The notes under the pieces were generated by a model. The model did no database searches. It was not told the DNA's origin and saw only the letters and a program-made list of their open reading frames with translations. From assembly GCF_000308775.1 (NCBI RefSeq), contig NZ_BAGJ01000264.1, forward strand, positions 1 through 53,133: 53,133 nt of DNA, read 5' to 3'. Of this stretch, positions 1 through 7,086 are shown piece after piece. Every line of letters begins with the position of its first letter. Position 1 is the first letter of the stretch. The stretch is from Nocardia testacea NBRC 100365 (GTDB lineage Bacteria; Actinomycetota; Actinomycetes; Mycobacteriales; Mycobacteriaceae). The translations under genes and the position numbers were made by a program.

Positions 1-540
1 CGGCGGGCCCACTGAACTTCTGGAACCCATTTGCGATCTGCTTGGCCCCCTGTTTCATGACCTCGATCGCCCCGCTGTCGGACACGATTATCGGTGCGGA
101 ATTCGGTGGATTCGTGCACAGAAGCCATTCGGAGCATTCCGGATTCGATATCGAAATCCAGCATCAGCGCTCGACCGCGGTGTTGTTCCCGGAAGGAAAC
201 GACCCCATCGGGCGGGACATGTGAATCGATCTCCACATGCTCCAGCCGTAATTCGAAGCAATCACGCAACAAGGCCCTGGTGAGTCGAGCATCGCTCCGT
301 ATCTCGAGGACGACCGCGCCCTGGCGATTCGACGGTGTCGCCGGTCCGCGGAAAGTGACGGAGGTGAACGGGTTCGTCGTTCGATTGTCCCCGGTATTCC
401 CGTACTTGCGGATTCGCGCAAGCGACCTCGTGCAATACGATCGAACATGCGGCGCCGACCGCTTCAGGCCCCAAACGGCCGGGAATCTCCAGGATACGGT
501 CGACTATTTCGCGCAACCTGCTCGTCAACGGCAATGTCAC
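1..540 (-). pseudogene. Frameshifted gene of unknown function, running off the left edge
   Basis: Reading on the minus strand from an ATG at 540, the first frame gives a plausible start (LREIVDRILEIPGRLG) and stops at 262. From about 400 down to position 1 another frame is open without a stop and reads like protein (GAVVLEIRSDARLTRALL, LRLEHVEIDSHVPPDGVV). That second frame has no usable start upstream. The simplest reading is one gene broken by a frameshift near the G runs around 390-410, or a sequencing error there. I do not recognise the family. The stretch is less GC-rich than its neighbours. From 541 to 687 I see nothing. Confidence 0.4.
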
Positions 541-687
541 TTGCGCTCCTGTTCAGTGTGGCCCGATCTTCGTTCACATCCTTCCCGATCGGGTTCGTCG
601 GAGCGGTGCCGAAGTCCGATGCGGAGGCAAGCGGGCGGATTCTCAACGGACGCGGCGGAGAGCGGGGCCGAGGTGGTGGTGCAGCAG

Positions 688-1416
688 CTACTGGCCGTCG
701 GAGGAGTCGATGAGGGTTTGGACTCCGTCGAAGATGCGGTCGAGACCGAAGGTGAGTGAGTCGATCTGGCGATCGGCGCCGGTGAGCGTTCGCACCAGTG
801 CGGGGAAGCGTTCGGCGTGGCGGTCGACGAGTTCGCTGGTGAGCTGCTGCCATTCACGGGCGTGGTCGGCGTCGAAATCGGTGTGCTGCTGAGCGAGGTT
901 GCGGACGTGTCCGGCGATGAGCAGGAATACCTGATGGCGTTCGCCGGCCTGCAGGCCCGTCGATTCCAGCACCTCCAGAGCTGCGTCCATCCATTGGAGT
1001 TGGTTCGGGCCCAGGAGCTGGCGGCGCATGGTGGTTGCGGTGAGCAGCCACGGATGCGTGGAGTAGATGGTCAGCAGCTGACGTGCCCAGGCCAGTAGTC
1101 GGGTACGCCAATCCATATCGGGGGCGGGCAGCCTGGGGCCGGGGGTGAGGACGGCTTCGACCATCAATTCGACGAGTTCTGTCTTGCCGGGGATGTGGCG
1201 GTAGAGGGCCATACCGGAAACGCCGAACGCGGCACCCACCTTGTTCATCGACACCGCATCCAGGCCATCGGCATCGGCGCAGGCGACTGCGGCAGTGGTG
1301 ATGCCGGCGATGGTGAGGCCGGGCTTGGGCCCGCGCACGGGGCCGTCGGGTTCGCCCCACAGTAGTGCGGCAGCAGTGCGCAGGTCACGGGGCTTGTTCT
1401 CGGCACGGCGGGGCAT
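688..1416 (-). CDS. TetR family transcriptional regulator (tetracycline-repressor-like C-terminus)
   Basis: This 242-residue protein has a TetR helix-turn-helix at about residues 30-75, with the typical GVSGMALYRHIPGK recognition segment, and a long C-terminal ligand domain of the TetR/TetR_C type. An upstream extension of the frame is open, but the ATG at 1416 follows a purine-rich AGGACC stretch and starts at the usual place before the HTH. It is divergent from the hydrolase at 1516. The gap holds two GTTTA-N5-TAAAC repeats, so it probably represses itself and the hydrolase. The ligand is unknown. Confidence 0.85.
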   Translation of the reverse strand: MPRRAENKPRDLRTAAALLWGEPDGPVRGPKPGLTIAGITTAAVACADADGLDAVSMNKVGAAFGVSGMALYRHIPGKTELVELMVEAVLTPGPRLPAPDMDWRTRLLAWARQLLTIYSTHPWLLTATTMRRQLLGPNQLQWMDAALEVLESTGLQAGERHQVFLLIAGHVRNLAQQHTDFDADHAREWQQLTSELVDRHAERFPALVRTLTGADRQIDSLTFGLDRIFDGVQTLIDSSDGQ

Positions 1417-1463
1417 GGCCGGAGGTCCTCTTTCCTGGGATCGAGTTGACAGAAGGCTCGCTC

Positions 1464-1508
1464 GTTTATACCTTAAACACTGCAGTTTGCGGCATAAACA
1501 GTTTAAGG
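1464..1508. promoter_or_regulatory. Tandem operator-like repeats between tetR and the hydrolase gene
   Basis: GTTTA-TACCT-TAAAC lies at 1464-1478 and the near copy GTTTG-CGGCA-TAAAC at 1485-1499. Their centres are 21 bp apart, which is two helical turns. A further GTTTAAGG at 1501-1508 pairs with CCTTAAAC at 1471-1478. This placement in a divergent gap is typical of TetR operators. Binding by this TetR is inferred. Confidence 0.65.
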
Positions 1509-1515
1509 GGTAATC

Positions 1516-2535
1516 ATGCGGATTCCGGGCACGAAGCACTCCCAGCGCCTGCGCATCGCCGCGGCGGACGGCATCGACGAAGCCGGATTCGTGCAGATCG
1601 GCGGTATCTGCCAGTGGATCTCGATTCGCGGGGAGCGCCGCGGCAATCCGGTCCTACTCGAACTCCACGGCGGACCCGGCGCTTCCAACCTCATCTACGC
1701 CACGCGCACCCGAAACTGGGAACATCACTTCACCGTGGTGCGCTGGGATATGCGAGGCGCCGGAAAAACCTTCGGCCATACCGGCCCGGACGGCCAGGGG
1801 GAGATGAGTCTGCGGCAGCTCGAACACGATGCCCTGGAGGTCGCGGCCTATGCGCAGGCCCGGCTCGGCGTCGACAAGGTCGTGCTGGTCGGGTGTTCTT
1901 TCGGCTCGTTCGTCGCGCTGCGCCTCGCCCGCCGCCACCCGGAGCTGTTCTCCGCCTATGTCGGCACCGACCAGAACATCAACGCCGGCGGCCGCGACCA
2001 CACCGCCTACCTGGGCTTGCTCGACCGCCTCGAACAGTCCCGCAAGTACAAGGACCTCGCCGCTGTCACCGCCATGGGAGCGGACCGATCGACATGGACC
2101 ACCAAGGACTGGTCGCAGTACAACAAGTACACAGTCAGCTCCGATCCGCTCACCTTCGACACCGTCAAGAAAGTTGTGATGGGCTCGGTGTTGACCTCGC
2201 CCTTGCACTCTCTCGGTGAGGTCGGCACCTACCTGAAGGCGATGAGCTTCTCCGAATGCCTCGCACCCCAATCGGTCGCGATCGACGAATGGGCCGAGGG
2301 CACCACGCTCGCGACCCCGTTCTTCCTCTTCCAAGGCGAGCGAGACATCATCACCCCTCCGGAATCGGCCAAGGCGTTCTTCGACGACGTCACTGCCCCG
2401 GTCAAGAAGTTCGCACTCATCGAGGGTGCAAGCCATTTCGCCGCCTTTCGCCGACCCGACCGCTTCCTCGACCTGCTACTCGCTCACGTCCGCCCGACAC
2501 TCACCCCCGACCCGAACAACTCCCAACACTCATAG
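1516..2535 (+). CDS. Alpha/beta hydrolase, prolyl aminopeptidase-like (S33 family)
   Basis: This 339-residue cytoplasmic hydrolase has the S33 oxyanion motif HGGPG at residues 51-55 and a nucleophile elbow GCSFG with Ser128. A late acid segment (GERDIITPP) and a catalytic His in GASHF near the C-terminus complete the triad. The family cleaves N-terminal prolyl peptides or small esters and amides; the substrate here is not evident. The ATG at 1516 follows AAGGGG with 5 nt spacing. It is divergent from the TetR gene and lies directly after the paired repeats, so it is probably that regulator's main target. Confidence 0.85.
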   Translation: MRIPGTKHSQRLRIAAADGIDEAGFVQIGGICQWISIRGERRGNPVLLELHGGPGASNLIYATRTRNWEHHFTVVRWDMRGAGKTFGHTGPDGQGEMSLRQLEHDALEVAAYAQARLGVDKVVLVGCSFGSFVALRLARRHPELFSAYVGTDQNINAGGRDHTAYLGLLDRLEQSRKYKDLAAVTAMGADRSTWTTKDWSQYNKYTVSSDPLTFDTVKKVVMGSVLTSPLHSLGEVGTYLKAMSFSECLAPQSVAIDEWAEGTTLATPFFLFQGERDIITPPESAKAFFDDVTAPVKKFALIEGASHFAAFRRPDRFLDLLLAHVRPTLTPDPNNSQHS

Positions 2536-2616
2536 GCCGGCCAACATCTCGCGATCGCGCCTCGCACAGTGTGACGAGACGACAACAACCGCTCTGGTGG
2601 CGGCGGCCGGCTCCGT

Positions 2617-2868
2617 GTGACAGGCCCAGCTGCACCCCAGCAGCAGTTATATGGCCGGGATCCTCGGCCCGGCGCTGGTGTTCAGCATCGGCACCGGACG
2701 GCCGACACCCCGGTCACCACCGGCATGGCCGGTGAGGATGCGGGCGCGGCGGCGGGATCGATGAACACCACCCAGCAGATCGGCGCGGCGCTGGGGCCGG
2801 CGGTGCTGATCACGGCCGCCGCGCCGGGCAATACCCTGGACGCCTACAACGGTCATTCACCGCGATGA
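2617..2868 (+). pseudogene. Remnant of a drug-efflux MFS transporter (DHA2/QacA type), C-terminal part
   Basis: Two frames each hold part of an MFS pump. From 2651 one frame reads MAGILGPALVFSIGTG. The frame open from 2617 to 2868 carries AGAAAGSMNTTQQIGAALG, which matches the conserved SAxxNTxQQIGGxxG region before the last helices of DHA2 pumps. The rest of the transporter is missing, so this is a decayed fragment. Any TetR of this type could once have controlled it; that is speculation. Between 2536 and 2616 I see nothing. Confidence 0.6.
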
Positions 2869-2934
2869 ACATCTGAAGTGCACGCCTGGCCGGACCCCGT
2901 TTCGACTTTCGCGATGACCGGAGGTGCCGTGGCG

Positions 2935-3294
2935 TCAGCGGCAGCAGTTGGGGTCGAGGACGAGGCAGAGCGCGGCGAGGGCGTCGCGGTGGGCGCGGTG
3001 GATGACATTCATGCCCTGGCGTTCGGAGTTCACGAGCCCGGCTTTGCGGAGTTGGCCGAGGTGGTGACTGACCGTGGATTCGGAGAGCCCGACCGCGTCG
3101 GCGAGTTCGCCGCCGTTGCAGCCGGTTTCCGGGTCGGCCAGCAGCAGTGACATGAGTTTGACCCGGACCGGATCGGCCAGCGCTTTCAGCCGGAGCGCGA
3201 CGTGCAGAGCCGCCTCGTCGTCGACCGGGCCGGCGGCCACGGGCGGGCAGCAGACCGGGGCGGTCATATCGATCACGGGCAGCGCTTTGGGCAT
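2935..3294 (-). CDS. arsR: ArsR/SmtB family metalloregulator (duplicate copy, no ars partner)
   Basis: This winged-helix repressor of 119 residues has cysteine pairs near both ends (VCC near residue 15, CC before the final Arg). It is almost the same protein as the ArsR at 13102. The recognition helix is LSESTVSHHLGQLRKAGL. The ATG at 3294 is chosen over 3303 because the MPKALP start is conserved in the paralogue. It is transcribed away from a copy of the ars divergent promoter (3300-3373), but no arsI follows on the other side. It may respond to arsenite or a related thiophilic metal(loid); that is inferred from the paralogue. Confidence 0.85.
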   Translation of the reverse strand: MPKALPVIDMTAPVCCPPVAAGPVDDEAALHVALRLKALADPVRVKLMSLLLADPETGCNGGELADAVGLSESTVSHHLGQLRKAGLVNSERQGMNVIHRAHRDALAALCLVLDPNCCR

Positions 3295-3314
3295 GAAACC
3301 CATCCTACCGACAA

Positions 3315-3373
3315 TGTTGACATATGTCGAAAAGGTGGCAAACTGGGCGCCGCCAATACTTCGATATATGTCT
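3315..3373. promoter_or_regulatory. Duplicated ars divergent promoter/operator region
   Basis: A perfect palindrome GACATATGTC lies at 3319-3328 and a near copy GATATATGTC at 3363-3372. The elements GTCGAAAAGGTGGCA and ACTTCGATATATGTCT recur with identical spacing at 13494-13541, between arsR and arsI. This is therefore a copied ArsR-controlled promoter whose rightward gene has been lost. Confidence 0.7.
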
Positions 3374-3379
3374 AGGCGC

Positions 3380-3502
3380 TCACGCGGGCACCTCGGCGGC
3401 CGCGCCGCTTTCCAGCAGCAGCGCCTCCGAGGCCTGCTGCAACGCCTCCGGCACGACCCGGTAGTACACCCAGGAGGCCCGGCGCTCGCTGGTCAGCAAC
3501 CC
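3380..3502 (-). pseudogene. C-terminal fragment of a second ArsR-type repressor
   Basis: The last 40 codons before the stop at 3380 match the C-terminus of the ArsR at 17967-18344 closely; both share GLLTSERRASWVYYRVVPEA. The HTH-bearing N-terminus is absent, and upstream codons switch abruptly to unrelated sequence at about 3503. This is a recombination scar between ars modules, not a working repressor. Confidence 0.7.
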
Positions 3503-3506
3503 CGGC

Positions 3507-3764
3507 TCAGTCCATGTAAGCGAGAGGGTCGTCGAAGTTCTGCATGCTCGCGCACGGCCACGGAGTCGGGGAGTCGTGCTCGCCGAGGCAGGGCGCGTTC
3601 CACCGGCCGCCCTCGGGCTGGTGCTCACGCATGAATTCCCGCTGGACTCGGCCGTGCGCGGCGGCTGCCGCGATGTGTGGTCGGTCGGATACGTAGCGAC
3701 TCGGCCGTACCTCGATCGAGGCGTTCAAAGCCGACACTCTCGGGTCGATCTCGGTCACATCCAC
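3507..3764 (-). CDS. Small hypothetical protein
   Basis: An 85-residue ORF with a GTG start at 3764 and balanced composition. It ends in a Trp/Cys/Pro-rich tail (RWNAPCLGEHDSP, WPCASMQNFDDP). I do not recognise the family. It ends exactly where the ArsR fragment begins, so its last residues may come from the rearrangement. The stretch 3765-3890 has no convincing gene. Confidence 0.4.
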   Translation of the reverse strand: MDVTEIDPRVSALNASIEVRPSRYVSDRPHIAAAAAHGRVQREFMREHQPEGGRWNAPCLGEHDSPTPWPCASMQNFDDPLAYMD

Positions 3765-3890
3765 ACTCCGAATTGGTCAGCAGGGCGAAGCCTCGGACGG
3801 GGAAGCATGGTTCGGCGGGTGGACTGGTCGCCGGGGCCGTGCCGAGGCAAAGAGTAGAACATGAGGGCGCGGAACTGGTTTTGTTCTGCT

Positions 3891-4226
3891 TCAGGCGCCG
3901 CGTGGGGCGTACATGATGACCGCGACGCCGACCAGGCAGATGATCGCGCCGGTGACGTCCCAGCGGTCGGGCCGGAAGCCGTCGAGGGCCATGCCCCAGA
4001 GCAGGGATCCGGCGACGAAGACGCCGCCGTAGGCGGCGAGGATGCGGCCGAAGTTGGCGTCGGGCTGCAGGGTGGCGACGAAGCCGTAGATGCCCAGGGC
4101 GATGACGCCGGCGCCGATCCAGGCCCAGCCGCGGTGTTCGCGTACGCCTTGCCAGACCAGCCAAGCGCCGCCGATTTCGGCGAGTGCGGCGAGGACGAAC
4201 AGCAGGATCGAGCGCACGACGGTCAT
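3891..4226 (-). CDS. YnfA family small membrane protein (UPF0060)
   Basis: This 111-residue inner-membrane protein has four predicted helices and family signatures: LAEIGGAWLVWQ in helix 1, the GRILAAYGGVFVAGSLLWG segment and a final GAIICLVGVAVIMYAPR. UPF0060 proteins resemble half-size SMR transporters, and their function is not settled. The length is normal for the family. It lies downstream of the MerR gene and the broken membrane ORF in the same orientation, so it may be co-transcribed in a metal-response operon. Confidence 0.9.
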   Translation of the reverse strand: MTVVRSILLFVLAALAEIGGAWLVWQGVREHRGWAWIGAGVIALGIYGFVATLQPDANFGRILAAYGGVFVAGSLLWGMALDGFRPDRWDVTGAIICLVGVAVIMYAPRGA

Positions 4227-4239
4227 GGCCGGAGAGCCT

Positions 4240-4515
4240 AAATGTCCGGTTTAAGGAGCCGGTGGTCGCGCATCCGCAGCCGGTGGCCGTACAGGGTTCA
4301 TCGGTGTGGTCGGTGGCGGTGCAGCGGGAGCGGCGGGCGCGGGGCCCGGCCCACAGCAGTCCGGCGATTCCGAGGACGAGGAGGCCCAGGCCGACCGGTT
4401 CCAGTCAGGCCGCCGAGATCGGCAGCGTGCCGCCGCCGAGAGCGCCGGCCGCGAAGAGCAGCGGGGCCAGGCAGCAGGCCAGGACAACATCGCGCCGGCG
4501 CCGATCGACGCCCAC
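4240..4515 (-). pseudogene. Cysteine-containing small membrane protein with an in-frame stop
   Basis: From a GTG at 4515 the frame reads a hydrophobic helix with a Cys pair (VVLACCLAPLLFAAGALGGG). It meets TGA at 4405-4407, then reopens in the same frame into a second helix (VGLGLLVLGIAGLLWAG) and a Cys-rich tail (TATGCGCATTG). A CC pair in helix 1 and a Cys-rich tail recall small mercury/metal import proteins. It sits directly behind the MerR gene. The stop makes it a probable pseudogene, or two short products. Confidence 0.5.
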
Positions 4516-4536
4516 CGGCGGCGCGCGGTTCTCGAT

Positions 4537-4977
4537 TCAGCAGCCACAGCGGCCCGCCTCACCGGTGCGTGCGGGATCGAACGGCACCGGGCAGCACGGG
4601 GACTCGCTACAGACCAGCAGGTCGTCGCATCCCGCGGCCAGCGCGGCACGCAAGGTCTCGCGCACCGCGGTGAGCTCGGCGAGCTTGGCGTCGACCTCGG
4701 CCAGTTTCGCCGTGGCGCGGGCCTGCAACCCGGCCTCGGGACTCCCTCGACCGAGCTGGGTTGCCGCGAGGAGGTCGGCCACTTCGTCGAGGGTGAACCC
4801 GAGGCGCTGGGCGGCTTTGATCACCCGCAGCACCGTCACCGCCTGCTCTGGATATTGGCGGTGCCCGCCCAGCGTGCGGTCCGGCTCGGCCAGCAGGCCG
4901 CGGCGTTCGTAGTAGCGCAGGGTCTGGGCGTTCACCCCGGCCGCTGCCGCGAGCTCGCTGGTCCGTAGACCGCTCAC
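4537..4977 (-). CDS. MerR family regulator with C-terminal cysteine cluster (metal type)
   Basis: A 146-residue MerR protein. The N-terminal winged HTH spans residues 3-70 (SELAAAAGVNAQTLRYYERRGLL), followed by the dimerisation helix. The C-terminal metal loop holds four cysteines (GCDDLLVCSESPCCPVPF) plus a final CGC. The Cys-rich loop resembles the Hg-binding loop of MerR, but the upstream helix cysteine of classical MerR is not visible, so the metal is uncertain. The start overlaps the stop of the upstream gene (ATGA), which implies coupled translation. An 18-bp dyad lies in front of that gene. Confidence 0.85.
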   Translation of the reverse strand: MSGLRTSELAAAAGVNAQTLRYYERRGLLAEPDRTLGGHRQYPEQAVTVLRVIKAAQRLGFTLDEVADLLAATQLGRGSPEAGLQARATAKLAEVDAKLAELTAVRETLRAALAAGCDDLLVCSESPCCPVPFDPARTGEAGRCGC

Positions 4978-5318
4978 CGCGCACCGCCGATCCCGGCCTG
5001 CGCCCGGGCGGCGAAGGCATCGAGAACCTCGGTGTAGGCGGCGGGGACACCCACACTCATCACCGTGCCCTCGGCCGTGGAGGCGAAGTCGAAGGTGAAG
5101 AACGAGCAGCAGCTCGATTCCCGCGCGGCCAGGTCCCGGGCCACCGATTCGGTGTCACGGGCGAGCACGAGTTCCAGCCGCTCCGGACCCGGCCGGCGGA
5201 TATCGCGGGCGGAGTCGGTGAACAACCGGTCGAACTCGGCGGTCCGGATCGGCTGCTCCACGGTGGGCAGCGTGCACGCATCCGGTACCCAGTCCCCGGG
5301 CACTGAAGAGGTCGTCAT
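4974..5318 (-). CDS. Small cysteine-containing protein of a metal-response operon
   Basis: A 114-residue cytoplasmic protein starting at the ATG at 5318, just behind the MerR-type promoter. It contains LPTVEQPIRTAEFDRLF and a conserved-looking ARESSCCSFFTFDF block with vicinal cysteines. I know similar proteins only as uncharacterised partners of actinobacterial metal regulators. The Cys pair suggests thiol-metal binding or delivery; that is inference. It is the first gene of the operon and overlaps the MerR start by 4 nt. Confidence 0.7.
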   Translation of the reverse strand: MTTSSVPGDWVPDACTLPTVEQPIRTAEFDRLFTDSARDIRRPGPERLELVLARDTESVARDLAARESSCCSFFTFDFASTAEGTVMSVGVPAAYTEVLDAFAARAQAGIGGAR

Positions 5319-5325
5319 ACCTCGA

Positions 5326-5357
5326 CGGTAAGCCTGTACCCCGGTACAGGATGCAAC
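5326..5357 (-). promoter_or_regulatory. MerR-type promoter with an 18-bp dyad
   Basis: CCTGTACC-CC-GGTACAGG at 5333-5350 is a perfect 8-bp inverted repeat. On the minus strand a TTGCAT box sits just before the dyad and a TTACCG-like box just after it. The spacer is about 19-20 nt, the overlong spacing that MerR proteins untwist to activate transcription. It lies 15 nt upstream of the ATG at 5318. Confidence 0.75.
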
Positions 5358-5377
5358 CCTGAACCGCCGGCGCCCGG

Positions 5378-6304
5378 TCAGGCCGACCCAACGCCTGCTG
5401 GCTTGCTCAAGTTCTGGCTCGTCCATCCGAGTACGGCGGCCAGGTCGAGGTGGGCGAGGCGGTCGCGATCGGAAAGGATGTCGATCGCGGTGATGCGCTC
5501 GCCGGCGACGGTGAAGCCGATGACGGAGAAGGGGGCGTCGTCGATGGTGTTGACCAGTCCTGCGTGGCCGTTGACGAGGGCGGGGTGGAGGGTGCAGAGG
5601 GTGACCATGCGCTGGAATGTCTCGGCCTGGCCGGCGACGGCGGTGGCGCCGCGGATGACGCGCATCGCCGCGCCGGAATCGGCGCGTAGCACCACGTCGG
5701 GGTCGAGGATGCGCAGGAGTTCGTCGAAGGCGCCGCCGCGGGCGGCGGTGAGGAAGGCGTCGACGACGCGGCGCCGACCGGTCGGGTCCGGATTCGGATC
5801 CGGGGTTGCCCCCTGGACTCGGCGCCGGGCCTGGCTGGCCAGTTTCTTGGCGGTCTGGGGGGTGCGGTCGACGATGAGTGCGATCTGCTCATACGGCAGG
5901 GCGAACATGTCGTGCAGGACGAAGGCGAGTCGTTCGGCCGGGCTCAGCGATTCCAGCACCACCAGTAGCGCGAGGCCTACCGAGTCGGCGAGCAGTGCTT
6001 CGTGTTCGGGGTCGGGGGTGGATTCGCTGGTGATGACCGGGTCGGGTAGGTGCTCGGCTTCCAGTGGTTCTTCGCTGCGGGTTCTGCGGGTGCGCAGCAT
6101 GTCCAGGCAGACCCGTCCGACGACGGTGGTCAGCCAGCCGCCGAGGTTGCCGATGTCGCTGGTGTCGGTGCGGGCCAGTCGCAGCCACGCTTCTTGTACT
6201 GCGTCGTCGGCTTCGGTGAGCGAGCCGAGCATCCGGTAGGCGACCGCCCGTAGGTGGGTGCGGTGGCCTTCGAATTCCTCGGCCAGGAACTGGTCGTCGT
6301 GCAC
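5378..6304 (-). CDS. ECF41-type RNA polymerase sigma factor (SigJ-like) with SnoaL-like C-terminus
   Basis: A 308-residue sigma factor. Region 2 is near residues 10-80 (AYRMLGSLTEADDAVQEAWLR), region 4 near 120-175 (ALPYEQIALIVDRTPQTAKKLASQARRR), and a SnoaL/NTF2-like domain spans about 190-300. The linker and C-terminal motifs (ADSG, DILSDRDRL) fit ECF41, where this domain replaces an anti-sigma factor. The GTG at 6304 has a strong GAGGAGG site. A GGTCACG-N16-CGTC promoter matching ECF41 logic lies upstream and recurs before the operon at 9069, so autoregulation is likely. Confidence 0.9.
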   Translation of the reverse strand: MHDDQFLAEEFEGHRTHLRAVAYRMLGSLTEADDAVQEAWLRLARTDTSDIGNLGGWLTTVVGRVCLDMLRTRRTRSEEPLEAEHLPDPVITSESTPDPEHEALLADSVGLALLVVLESLSPAERLAFVLHDMFALPYEQIALIVDRTPQTAKKLASQARRRVQGATPDPNPDPTGRRRVVDAFLTAARGGAFDELLRILDPDVVLRADSGAAMRVIRGATAVAGQAETFQRMVTLCTLHPALVNGHAGLVNTIDDAPFSVIGFTVAGERITAIDILSDRDRLAHLDLAAVLGWTSQNLSKPAGVGSA

Positions 6305-6334
6305 GGGTCCTCCTCGATCTCGTCCCGTACCGAT

Positions 6335-6361
6335 GACGGATGGGCGGCGGGAAACGTGACC
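6335..6361 (-). promoter_or_regulatory. Putative ECF41 promoter of the sigma gene
   Basis: On the minus strand GGTCACG (6355-6361) and CGTC (6335-6338) are separated by 16 nt. Published ECF41 promoters have TGTCACA and CGTC with this spacing. The sigma start is about 30 nt downstream. The same element with the same spacing precedes the operon at 9069. Confidence 0.7.
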
Positions 6362-6395
6362 GCCCAGGCGTGGACTCGCTGCGGCGTGACCGGTC

Positions 6396-6983
6396 TCACG
6401 GCCGCGGGTTCACGGGGCTGGTTTCGGGTGCCAATGCGGAGACGGCGGCGGCGATTCGGCTCGCGCCGCGAGAGTCTGCGGGATCGACCAGCCATTGCAG
6501 AACCGCGCCGTTGATCAGGGAGAGAGCGATGGAGCCGACGGTTTCTGCCTGCTCGGTGCTCACGGTGTCGCGCTCGATGCCGAGGACGAGCGCAGCGATA
6601 TCACGGCGGGCGGTGTTGTATACCTGGCGGAGCTGTTCGCGGAGTTCCGGGACGAACTCCGCTTGGGCGTAGGACTGCACGCTCGCGACGAGGACGCGCC
6701 GTTCGTCGGTGCCGGCAGCGAGGATGCCTTCGAGGAACCGTTCGAGACGATCCGCGGGTGATCCGGCGCCGAGGGTGTCCGCGTGTGTCAGGCGGTCGCC
6801 CCACTCCTCGATGATCTCGAGGACCGCGGCGTTCATCAGCGCGTCTTTCGATCCGAAGTGGTATCCGATCGAGGCGAGATGCGCTCCTGATGCATTCGCG
6901 ATATCGCGCGCTGTGGTGTTCGCGTAGCCACGTTCCACGATGCAGGCGCGCGCGCCCGCCAGCAGCTGCTCCTTCTGCCCCAT
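6396..6983 (-). CDS. TetR family regulator divergent from the glycosyl hydrolase
   Basis: A 195-residue TetR protein starting at the ATG at 6983, where the HTH begins normally (GARACIVERGYANTTARDIANASG...GYHFGSKDALM). The frame is open further upstream, but that stretch overlaps the hydrolase gene. The C-terminal domain is of the common AcrR-like kind. It shares a 103-bp intergenic region with the hydrolase, rich in TGTAC motifs. It likely represses that gene in response to a sugar or glycoside; the inducer is unknown. Confidence 0.85.
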   Translation of the reverse strand: MGQKEQLLAGARACIVERGYANTTARDIANASGAHLASIGYHFGSKDALMNAAVLEIIEEWGDRLTHADTLGAGSPADRLERFLEGILAAGTDERRVLVASVQSYAQAEFVPELREQLRQVYNTARRDIAALVLGIERDTVSTEQAETVGSIALSLINGAVLQWLVDPADSRGASRIAAAVSALAPETSPVNPRP

Positions 6984-7005
6984 GCTCACCACCCTATCAG
7001 CCTGT

Positions 7006-7071
7006 TGTACAAACGTTCCGCACACCCGTACTGTACAAATGTTTTTCACAAATGTACGGCACGTATGTACA
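7006..7071. promoter_or_regulatory. Cluster of four TGTAC operator half-sites
   Basis: TGTAC occurs at 7006, 7032, 7053 and 7066. The last two form TGTAC-N9 with the final GTACA (7053-7071). The first two are followed by near-identical AAACGTT/AAATGTT. This density in AT-rich divergent DNA suggests binding sites for the TetR at 6983. Confidence 0.55.
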
Positions 7072-7086
7072 GATCGAGAAGGAGCC

